Below are positions 6,235 through 11,742 of a stretch of DNA of 11,742 nucleotides, piece by piece; within the stretch, counting starts at the first letter, position 1, and each line of letters starts with the position of its first letter. The notes beneath the pieces were generated by a model. That model was not told where the DNA came from and searched no databases. It worked only from the letters and a program-made list of their open reading frames with translations. The DNA comes from CAVQGF01 sp045807945 (lineage in GTDB: Bacteria > Acidobacteriota > Terriglobia > Terriglobales > Acidobacteriaceae): contig JBJMGI010000011.1 of NCBI GenBank assembly GCA_045807945.1, positions 1 to 11,742 on the forward strand. The letters are read 5' to 3'. The position numbers and the translations under genes are program-made.

Positions 6235-6729
6235 ATGAACCGGATCTATGTACTCTACGACGGCGACTGCGGACTGTGTGCGAGCGTCCGGGAGTGGGCG
6301 CAGCAACAGCCACAACTGATTGCGATGGTATTCGTGGCGGCAAATTCGCAGCAAGCGAGCGTTCTCTTCCCTTCCCTCTCGCGTCCGGGACAAAGGCCGG
6401 AGGAACTGATCGTGGTGGACGATCAGGGCGGCGTCTATCGCGAAGGCCACGCCTGGATCATGTGCCTGTACGCGTTGGCGGAGTATCGCGAGATGTCCCT
6501 TCGGCTCGCAAGCCCGGCGTTGTTGCCTCTGGCGCGGAAGGCGTTCAGCTTTTTCTCGAAGCTGCGCGGCGCAGCCTCCGAGTTACTGGGATTAACCAGC
6601 GATAGGCAGATTGCCGAATGGATACAGCAGGAGCACTGGATCGGTTGCGCACCAGTAACTGAGCGCCGCGATGCTGCTCGCCCGCCCATCGCCGGAGCGA
6701 CCGAGTTACGCGACGGCTGGTCGAATTAG
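6235..6729 (+). CDS. DCC-family (DUF393) thiol-disulfide oxidoreductase-like protein
   Basis: A 164-residue protein that opens with the family hallmark YDGDCGLC (residues 8-15), giving a C-x2-C pair (Cys12, Cys15) within a thioredoxin-like beginning. The family is predicted to have thiol-disulfide activity; substrates are largely unknown. Also seen: RPEELIVVDDQGGVYREGHA (54-73), the usual second block of the family, and a hydrophobic helical stretch (about 90-108). The frame is open further upstream, but ATG 6235 has AGGAGG (6224-6229) five bases ahead and begins directly before the conserved domain. It follows the three-helix membrane protein gene and ends 5 bases before a convergent gene, with no terminator visible between. 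Confidence 0.88.
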   Translation: MNRIYVLYDGDCGLCASVREWAQQQPQLIAMVFVAANSQQASVLFPSLSRPGQRPEELIVVDDQGGVYREGHAWIMCLYALAEYREMSLRLASPALLPLARKAFSFFSKLRGAASELLGLTSDRQIAEWIQQEHWIGCAPVTERRDAARPPIAGATELRDGWSN

Positions 6730-6734
6730 GAGAC

Positions 6735-7286
6735 TCAATCTGGTTTCTTCTCCACAGGCGGCTGCTTTTGCGCCTCACGATCCTTCTTCATCTTTTCGAT
6801 CACCGCATCGGCGATTGCCGGTGCAGCAAGATATCCGTTGAACGCGGTCACCTTCCCCGAGGCGATCAGCACGTCCCGCTTCTGGTCGATGGCCTTGTAG
6901 GTGTAGTCAAAAGTCCAGTCTATGTATCCAACCTCGACGCGCACCTGCGCGAGCTGCCAATCGTTGACAAGCACCAGGTCCAGGCCGGAAAACTCCTTGT
7001 TGTTCTGAATCGACTGGACCACAAGGTCTTGCGGCACCAACCATGTGTCCGACTTCACCGCGAAGGTGCGCACGGTTTTGGTAACTTTATTCGCGTCGGT
7101 CTTGGCGATCTTGTTTGCTGCGTCGGCGATTTCGGGCCGGCGGAGTTCAACGTCATCGCTGGTGACGGTGACTGTCGCGGTTGGTTTGGCAGCAGGGAGA
7201 GTGGCGCTTTGTTGCGCGTGGGCTGACACGAGCACTGACATGGATACCGCAACTACACAGCAAATCTTTTTCGAAAGGACGAGCAT
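6735..7286 (-). CDS. Small exported protein of unknown function
   Basis: A 183-residue protein with a clear signal peptide: KK at residues 6-7, a hydrophobic stretch 8-22, and cleavage probably after AHA at 24. The mature part begins with an alanine/threonine-rich linker, then mixed alpha/beta sequence (about 70-170) with QLAQVRVEVGYIDWTFDYTY as the most distinctive segment, and a charged lysine-rich end. I do not recognise the family and assign no function. ATG 7286 was chosen over a longer frame beginning at 7385, because AGGAGG (7295-7300) lies eight bases before it and the signal peptide starts there. The gene is convergent with the DCC gene (5-base gap) and divergent from the winged-helix gene. 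Confidence 0.83.
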   Translation of the reverse strand: MLVLSKKICCVVAVSMSVLVSAHAQQSATLPAAKPTATVTVTSDDVELRRPEIADAANKIAKTDANKVTKTVRTFAVKSDTWLVPQDLVVQSIQNNKEFSGLDLVLVNDWQLAQVRVEVGYIDWTFDYTYKAIDQKRDVLIASGKVTAFNGYLAAPAIADAVIEKMKKDREAQKQPPVEKKPD

Positions 7287-7405
7287 TGAAATTTCCTCCT
7301 GCACGCGAGGATGATGCCGCGGGTCGGGTGAATTCCATACCCTGGCGGTCGATTCGCTCGCACTCTCTTCTCGATTCCGCCTCATCGGCTAAGTCTCAGA
7401 TTGCA

Positions 7406-7434
7406 TTCAGGTTGCCGAGTACGACTTGTATACT
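7406..7434 (+). promoter_or_regulatory. Putative promoter for a leaderless winged-helix regulator mRNA
   Basis: TATACT (7429-7434) is five of six to the -10 consensus. A weak -35, TTCAGG (7406-7411), sits 17 bases upstream. Only eight bases lie between the -10 and ATG 7443 and they hold no good Shine-Dalgarno sequence, so transcription may start at the initiation codon itself. Confidence 0.5.
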
Positions 7435-7442
7435 GCTGAGCG

Positions 7443-8267
7443 ATGGACGCGGCTCCAGTAAAAAGATTCGCCAAGTTTGGACCCTACGAGGCGGACCTGC
7501 GCACCGGCGAGCTGCGCAAACACGGCATCCGGCTGCGATTACAGGAGCAGCCGTTCCAGGTGTTGGCCATGCTGCTTGCAACTCCCGGCGACTTGGTGAG
7601 CCGCGAGCAGTTGCAGAATCGACTATGGGCGGGCGATACCTTCGTGGACTTCGACCACGGCCTGAATACCGCGATCAACAAACTGCGTGAGGTGCTGAGT
7701 GATTCCTCAGCAACGCCGAAATATATCGAGACGCTGCCCCGTCGGGGTTATCGCTTCATCGCATCTGTTGAGTTCACTACTGGAGCTTTAAAACCCGGCG
7801 AGAAGCCGGAAGAAACGCGTGCAGCGGAACCGAGTGCTGCTGCCACAAGCCCAAGGGCGACCGCGCGCGCCCTCCTCTTATTGCTCCAGGCGATGTACCT
7901 CATCTTCTATCTAATCACGCTGATCCGCCACGAATTCATCTACCCCTCGGTGCAGGGTCTCTTCGGCAGAGGAGGCGAGATCGTTACCTGGGTCGCGATC
8001 GTGAGCGCGGTGGCCGGAATGGCGGTGCGGCTCTTCTTCTTCTCCGGCATCGCACTCGACCAACCGCGGATAGGTCACATCTTCCTGCGAGTGTTTATAC
8101 CGCTCATGCTGCTCGATGAACTCTGGGCGATGAGCCCGTTACTGCTGTGGCGCGAATTAGGAACGGGCCTATCGCTGGCAGCAGTTGCCGCACTGGCGTG
8201 GACACCGTTCGCGCAAAGGACACTAGTACGCATGATCTACCCTGAGCTGGAGGCGAAAGCGGCATGA
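7443..8267 (+). CDS. Membrane-anchored winged-helix transcriptional regulator
   Basis: A one-component regulator of 274 residues. The N-terminal domain (about 8-110) is an OmpR/ToxR-type winged helix (Trans_Reg_C): FGPYEADLRTGELRKHG at the start, LVSREQL and LWAGDTFVDFDHGLN in the middle, the recognition-helix region LNTAINKLREVLSD (74-87) and the wing signature YIETLPRRGYRF (94-105). A flexible alanine/proline-rich linker (111-140) leads to four likely membrane helices (about 142-162, 179-200, 212-232, 241-260). There is no receiver domain. DNA binding in the cytosol would thus be tied to a membrane sensor, as in ToxR/CadC, but here with four helices rather than one and no large periplasmic domain. 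It overlaps menC by ATGA, so the two are translated together. The start has no clear ribosome binding site. Its target genes are unknown. Confidence 0.88.
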   Translation: MDAAPVKRFAKFGPYEADLRTGELRKHGIRLRLQEQPFQVLAMLLATPGDLVSREQLQNRLWAGDTFVDFDHGLNTAINKLREVLSDSSATPKYIETLPRRGYRFIASVEFTTGALKPGEKPEETRAAEPSAAATSPRATARALLLLLQAMYLIFYLITLIRHEFIYPSVQGLFGRGGEIVTWVAIVSAVAGMAVRLFFFSGIALDQPRIGHIFLRVFIPLMLLDELWAMSPLLLWRELGTGLSLAAVAALAWTPFAQRTLVRMIYPELEAKAA

Positions 8268-9370
8268 AGATCGAGCAGATCACATTGCGCGAGATACACA
8301 TGAAGTTGAAGTCTCCGTTCGAGACCAGCTTCGGGGTGACGCATGAGCGCCGCATCATTCTTGTGGAAGCCATTGCTGATGGCGTGACCGGCTGGGGCGA
8401 GGTGACGGTGGGCGAAACTCCGCACTTTAACTCCGAGACCACCGAGACAGCGTGGCACGTGATGAGCGACTTCATCATTCCCAGTCTGATCGGAAAGTCG
8501 ATCGCAACCGCTTCGGAGATGCCGGCACTGATACGCGCGATTCGCGGGCACCAGATGGCAAAGGCCGGAATCGAGAATGCGTTTTGGGATATCGAAGCGC
8601 AGCAGAGGAATCTGCCGCTCTGGAAGTTGTTAAGCGGCACGCAAGAGGAGATCGCGTGCGGAGTCTCGCTCGGCATCCGCGAGTCACCTGAGGCGCTGGT
8701 GCGCAGGATAGAAGAGGAGTTACGCTCCGGATATCAGCGGATCAAGTTAAAGATCAAACCGGGCAAAGATCTGGAGTATGTTGCCGCAGCCCGCAAACAA
8801 TTCCCCAACATACGGCTGTCGGTAGATGCGAATTCGGCGTACTCGCTTAAGGATGTCGCGCACCTCCAGAAGCTTGATGGGTTCGATCTGCTGATGATGG
8901 AGCAGCCGCTCGCGTGGGACGACATTTACTCGCACGCCAAGCTGCAAGCGCAGCTCAAAACTGCCATTTGCCTGGACGAATGTATCAACAACGCGCAGCA
9001 CGCGGAGTCGGCGATCGAGGTGAAGGCGTGCCGCATCATTAATATCAAGCTTGGCCGCGTGGGCGGACACACCGAGGCCCGGCTGGTGCACGACATTTGC
9101 AAGGCGCACCAGATTCCGGTGTGGTGTGGCGGAATGCTGGAAGCGGGCATAGGGCGCGCGCACAACATCGCGATGTCCACGCTGCCGGGATTCACCCTTC
9201 CTGGCGACGTCTCGGCGAGCGCGCGCTATTGGGACGAAGACATCATCGAACCCGAAGTGCAAGTAACGCCGCAGGGGACGATCCACGTTCCGAACACTCC
9301 GGGCCTTGGCTACAAGGTCCGCCGCGAGCGTATCGAGAAACTCACGGTTCGCCAGAAACAATGGCGCTAG
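8264..9370 (+). CDS. menC: o-Succinylbenzoate synthase / N-succinylamino acid racemase (enolase superfamily)
   Basis: A 368-residue member of the muconate lactonizing subgroup of the enolase superfamily. o-Succinylbenzoate synthase dehydrates SHCHC to o-succinylbenzoate in menaquinone synthesis; relatives also racemise N-succinylamino acids. Seen: the acid/base K-x-K in RIKLKIKPG (Lys161, Lys163), metal ligands Asp188 (SVDAN), Glu213 (MEQP) and Asp238 (LDEC), the opposing Lys262 in NIKLGRVGG, and the subfamily block GGMLEAGIGRAHN (289-301). This numbering falls within one residue of the Amycolatopsis racemase/synthase as I recall it. No other men gene is in the window, so synthase versus racemase cannot be settled from context. 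The ATG lies inside the stop of the upstream regulator gene. Its stop overlaps that of the convergent lipoprotein gene. Confidence 0.9.
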   Translation: MKIEQITLREIHMKLKSPFETSFGVTHERRIILVEAIADGVTGWGEVTVGETPHFNSETTETAWHVMSDFIIPSLIGKSIATASEMPALIRAIRGHQMAKAGIENAFWDIEAQQRNLPLWKLLSGTQEEIACGVSLGIRESPEALVRRIEEELRSGYQRIKLKIKPGKDLEYVAAARKQFPNIRLSVDANSAYSLKDVAHLQKLDGFDLLMMEQPLAWDDIYSHAKLQAQLKTAICLDECINNAQHAESAIEVKACRIINIKLGRVGGHTEARLVHDICKAHQIPVWCGGMLEAGIGRAHNIAMSTLPGFTLPGDVSASARYWDEDIIEPEVQVTPQGTIHVPNTPGLGYKVRRERIEKLTVRQKQWR

Positions 9371-10194
9371 CGCACCTGGAAAGGTGCGTACCCCAGCTTC
9401 TGCAATTGCTCGGCAATCACTTCATGACCTGCATCGTTCGGATGTAACGCGTCTGCGGAGATCAGCCCTTCCGCCGCAGGGTCCTCTGTTCCAGTGGGAC
9501 CGTTCAAGGCCCGGTGCACCGGCGCCATCAATATTCCATTCGCATTCGCAGAACTCTCAATGTGGCTGTTGACCTCGTCAAGAAATGGATTCAATAGCTC
9601 CAGGTCGCCGCGTTGTAAATGCATCTGGATGAATGGATTGTACAAATCCATGGTTCGAATGATCGTGTCTTTCGGGCTCTTCAGCCGCAGAATCTCCGCT
9701 ACGATCGCATCCCAATTCGCCTTGAATTGTTCGACTCCGTTGCGGAAGCATTCGAGGTTGTCTGTACCACCGCATTGGCCCGATAGGTATTGGCTCCGCG
9801 CGGCTAGAAGATCATTGCCGCCGATATCAAACGTGACCACATTCGCCTTTTGCAATTGAGTGCGAAAGTTCTGATCATTGCGGAGCGCATTCAACAGGTC
9901 GCGGCTGCGCCATCCAGAGTGGCTCAGGTTCACGAGCGTCAGCGAGCGCCCACTGTCCTGCCGAATGAACTCTGCATATCTCGGAACATATCCTTGCGTC
10001 GCCATGATCCCGGCGCCCAGCGAATCCCCGAGCGCAACGTAATAGAAGGACTGCGGAACCGGCAGCGTGGAAGAGGAGGAACTCTCACGGTTGCTGCCGC
10101 ATGACATCAGCAGGAACGAAAGCAGCAGGACGAAGCACGCAGTCAGTGTAAAGAAAATACCTGTACGCATGTGGGTTAGATGCGCGGGCCTCAC
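9367..10194 (-). CDS. SGNH/GDSL-family hydrolase lipoprotein
   Basis: An exported esterase/lipase-like hydrolase of 275 residues. A hydrophobic signal (about 13-30) ends in LLMSC, a near-consensus lipobox, so Cys32 is probably lipidated, followed by a serine-rich linker. All SGNH blocks are present: ALGDSLGAG (54-62, nucleophile Ser58), the block II Gly in SHSGW (Gly94), IGGNDL (124-129, Asn127), and DALHPNDAGH (248-257, Asp248 and His251). The substrate is unknown; members act on acyl or acetyl esters of lipids or polysaccharides. The start is GTG 10194, because GGAGG (10202-10206) lies seven bases before it; the internal ATG at 10170 has no such site. Four cysteines other than Cys32 include Cys141 and Cys149, which could pair. 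It is convergent with menC, sharing CTAG. Confidence 0.9.
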   Translation of the reverse strand: MRPAHLTHMRTGIFFTLTACFVLLLSFLLMSCGSNRESSSSSTLPVPQSFYYVALGDSLGAGIMATQGYVPRYAEFIRQDSGRSLTLVNLSHSGWRSRDLLNALRNDQNFRTQLQKANVVTFDIGGNDLLAARSQYLSGQCGGTDNLECFRNGVEQFKANWDAIVAEILRLKSPKDTIIRTMDLYNPFIQMHLQRGDLELLNPFLDEVNSHIESSANANGILMAPVHRALNGPTGTEDPAAEGLISADALHPNDAGHEVIAEQLQKLGYAPFQVR

Positions 10195-10201
10195 GCTAAT
10201 G

Positions 10202-10206
10202 CCTCC
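10202..10206 (-). promoter_or_regulatory. Ribosome binding site fixing the GTG start of the GDSL gene
   Basis: GGAGG on the minus strand lies seven bases before GTG 10194. The alternative ATG 24 bases downstream has no purine-rich site ahead of it. Confidence 0.7.
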
Positions 10207-10208
10207 AG

Positions 10209-10238
10209 TTGCGGTCTATGGAAGCGGGCAATTACAAT
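10209..10238 (+). promoter_or_regulatory. Possible promoter of tRNA-Ser
   Basis: TTGCGG (10209-10214), an 18-base spacer and TACAAT (10233-10238, five of six) predict a start near 10245, about 55 bases before the tRNA. The -35 is only moderate. Confidence 0.4.
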
Positions 10239-10245
10239 CATTCAC

Positions 10246-10266
10246 AGGGCGCCGCTAGGGCGCCCT
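10246..10266. repeat. Perfect 8-base-pair GC-rich hairpin between the GDSL gene and tRNA-Ser
   Basis: AGGGCGCC (10246-10253) and GGCGCCCT (10259-10266) flank the 5-base loop GCTAG. It would lie at the very 5' end of the tRNA precursor if the proposed promoter is right. The plus-strand side is followed by AAGTTGTAGTTTCTTC, too broken for a convincing terminator. Confidence 0.5.
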
Positions 10267-10299
10267 AAGTTGTAGTTTCTTCTCACCTGCGCTTTTTCC

Positions 10300-10389
10300 G
10301 GAGAGATGGCCGAGTGGCTGAAGGCGCACGCTTGGAAAGCGTGTTTACCTTAACGGGTAACGTGGGTTCGAATCCCACTCTCTCCGCCA
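10300..10389 (+). tRNA. tRNA-Ser (anticodon GGA)
   Basis: A complete class II tRNA of 90 bases including an encoded CCA. The acceptor stem GGAGAGA pairs with TCTCTCC (10379-10385), the discriminator is G, and CCA is at 10387-10389. The anticodon stem CACGC/GCGTG encloses the loop TTGGAAA, giving anticodon GGA (10334-10336), which reads UCC and UCU. A long variable arm with a TTACC/GGTAA stem, as expected for serine, and the T-arm GTGGGTTCGAATCCCAC are seen. Confidence 0.97.
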
Positions 10390-10485
10390 TACTTCCTTGC
10401 TGCGATTGCCTTACGCGTCCTGGCGCATCCTGCGCCTGAAAAAACCTGGATACAAAACCCCCAGCTAGCATCTAGTGTAGGAACC

Positions 10486-11544
10486 ATGTACGACACGAAA
10501 GCTTACGCCGCCCAGAGTGCTACCTCCCCTGTCGCTCAAACAAAAATCAACCGCCGCGACCCCACCGAGAATGATGTCCAGATAGAGATCCTCTTCTGCG
10601 GGATCTGCCACTCCGATTTGCACACAGTGCGCAACGAGTGGGCGGCGTTCCTGCCTACCGCTTACCCCTGCGTTCCCGGACACGAGATCGTCGGGCGCGT
10701 CACCAAGGTCGGCTCCGCCGTGAGCAAGTTCAAAGCGGGTGACCTTGCTGCAGTTGGCTGCCTGGTCGATTCCGACCGCACCTGCCCAGAGTGCAACGCC
10801 GGCCTGGAGCAGTTCTGCCCGAACAGCATCCTCACGTACAACAGTCCCGATAAGCATCTCGGAGGTGTTACCTACGGCGGCTACTCGGAAAGCATTGTCG
10901 TTGATCAGAGGTTTGTTCTGCGCGTGCCAGCGAACCTAGACCTCGCCCCAGCAGCGCCGCTGCTGTGCGCGGGCATAACGACATATTCACCCCTGCGACA
11001 TTGGGGCGTGACCAAAGGAAAGAAGGTTGGCGTGGTCGGGATTGGCGGACTGGGCCACATGGGGGTGAAGTTTGCAGATGCTTTGGGAGCCCACGTCGTC
11101 GTCTTCACGACGTCCTCAAGCAAGAAGGAAGACGCGCTGCGGCTTGGAGCCGACGAAGTCGTAGTCTCAAAGAATGCGAACGAGATGGAGAAGCACGCGG
11201 GCAGCTTCGATTTCATCCTCGATTGCGTCGCCGCCGATCACGATATCAACGCCTACCTCAATCTGCTGCGCCGCGACGGCAACATCACTCTGGTTGGTGC
11301 GCCGGAGAAGCCCCTCGCAGTAGCGGCCTTCGGGCTGATCCCGCGACGGCGGAGTCTTTCCGGCTCCACGATCGGCGGCATCCCCGAAACGCAGGAGATG
11401 CTCGATTTTTGCGGCAAGCACAATATCACCGCCGACGCGGAAGTCATCCCTATCCAGAAGATCAACGAAGCGTACGCCAGGATGTTGAAGTCTGACGTGA
11501 AGTACCGCTTCTCCATCGACATGGCTTCTCTGAAATCGGAGTAA
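10486..11544 (+). CDS. Zinc-dependent, probably NADP(H)-dependent alcohol dehydrogenase (YahK/CAD type)
   Basis: A 352-residue medium-chain dehydrogenase of the cinnamyl-alcohol-dehydrogenase group, very like E. coli YahK, which reduces aldehydes with NADPH. Catalytic zinc ligands are visible: Cys38 (FCGICHSD), His66-Glu67 (GHE) and Cys161 (LLCAGITTYSPL). The Rossmann motif is GIGGLGHMG (185-193). The TTSSSKK stretch (208-214) after the second strand suits NADP. The C-terminal blocks GGIPETQEMLDFC and DVKYRF are typical. The structural zinc site reads D-x2-C-x2-C-x7-C (Asp97, Cys100, Cys103, Cys111): the usual first Cys is Asp. The ATG is preceded by TAGGA at short spacing. An aldo/keto reductase follows 28 bases later, suggesting an aldehyde or carbonyl detoxification pair. 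The physiological substrate cannot be read from the sequence. Confidence 0.93.
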   Translation: MYDTKAYAAQSATSPVAQTKINRRDPTENDVQIEILFCGICHSDLHTVRNEWAAFLPTAYPCVPGHEIVGRVTKVGSAVSKFKAGDLAAVGCLVDSDRTCPECNAGLEQFCPNSILTYNSPDKHLGGVTYGGYSESIVVDQRFVLRVPANLDLAPAAPLLCAGITTYSPLRHWGVTKGKKVGVVGIGGLGHMGVKFADALGAHVVVFTTSSSKKEDALRLGADEVVVSKNANEMEKHAGSFDFILDCVAADHDINAYLNLLRRDGNITLVGAPEKPLAVAAFGLIPRRRSLSGSTIGGIPETQEMLDFCGKHNITADAEVIPIQKINEAYARMLKSDVKYRFSIDMASLKSE

Positions 11545-11572
11545 CCGACCGAAGTTCGTATGAGGAAAGACA

Positions 11573-11742
11573 ATGCAAAAGCGCAAACTTGGAAGAACTG
11601 ATCTTGAAGTCTCAGCCATCGGCCTCGGCTGCATGGGAATGAGCTTCGGCCTGGGGCCGGCTGCGGACAAGAAAGACATGATCGCGCTGCTCCGCGCTGC
11701 CGTCGATCGCGGGATCACGCTCTTTGATACAGCCGAGGTTTA
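11573..11742 (+). CDS. Aldo/keto reductase, 5' part only
   Basis: The first 56 codons of an aldo/keto reductase, an NADPH-dependent (alpha/beta)8-barrel enzyme that reduces carbonyls. Seen: the N-terminal family block LGRTDLEVSAIGLGCMGMS (residues 6-24) and the active-site motif FDTAEV (51-56) with catalytic Asp52; the window ends two bases into what should be the Tyr codon. ATG 11573 has GAGG (11562-11565) seven bases upstream. It lies 28 bases after the alcohol dehydrogenase on the same strand, with no terminator between, so cotranscription is likely. Confidence 0.92.
   Translation, partial: MQKRKLGRTDLEVSAIGLGCMGMSFGLGPAADKKDMIALLRAAVDRGITLFDTAEV

Noticed and set aside
10422..10445. GGCGCA-TCC-TGCGCC hairpin after tRNA-Ser, considered as its terminator
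   Set aside because: On the plus strand it is followed by TGAAAAAA rather than T residues, and on the minus strand the A/T run lies on the wrong side. It is not an intrinsic terminator for either direction.

Overview
The window reads as chromosomal DNA of a moderately GC-rich Gram-negative bacterium, most likely an acidobacterium (Terriglobia-like). This is inferred from gene content, not from a marker gene: a winged-helix domain fused to membrane helices, a double-domain KaiC-like ATPase joined to a histidine kinase, an exported Ig-like protein with its own terminator, and a menaquinone-type menC. There is no rRNA, CRISPR array, transposase, phage gene or plasmid origin. The only RNA gene is a tRNA-Ser(GGA).

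Layout, left to right. (1) 1-1386, minus strand: the head of a division and cell wall (dcw) cluster, promoter > mraZ > rsmH, running off the left edge. The mraZ promoter has a perfect -35, and next to it lie five GTGG boxes on one 10-bp register, which look like MraZ autoregulatory sites. (2) 1527-4227, minus strand: a two-gene unit of a KaiC-like double ATPase followed, with a 17-bp overlap and a TTG start, by a histidine kinase whose N-terminal receiver-like domain lacks the phosphoacceptor Asp. (3) 4355-5421, minus strand: a secreted Ig-like protein with a strong intrinsic terminator. (4) 5576-6729, plus strand: a strong promoter flanked and overlapped by three copies of a TTTGAA-N4-TTCAAA-type palindrome, driving a three-helix membrane protein and a DCC-family (DUF393) thiol oxidoreductase-like protein. 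(5) 6735-7286, minus strand: a small exported protein of unknown function, convergent with the DCC gene. (6) 7429-9370, plus strand: a possibly leaderless winged-helix/four-helix membrane regulator overlapping menC by ATGA. (7) 9367-10194, minus strand: a GDSL/SGNH lipoprotein whose stop overlaps that of menC. (8) 10209-10389, plus strand: tRNA-Ser(GGA) with a possible promoter and leader hairpin. (9) 10486-11742, plus strand: a YahK-like zinc alcohol dehydrogenase followed by an aldo/keto reductase cut by the right edge.

Most genes are housekeeping or recognisable accessory functions. I see no clear undescribed defence or mobile system. The least-explained units are the KaiC-like ATPase/pseudo-receiver kinase pair, the three-palindrome operator controlling the membrane protein/DCC pair, and the membrane-anchored winged-helix regulator coupled to menC.
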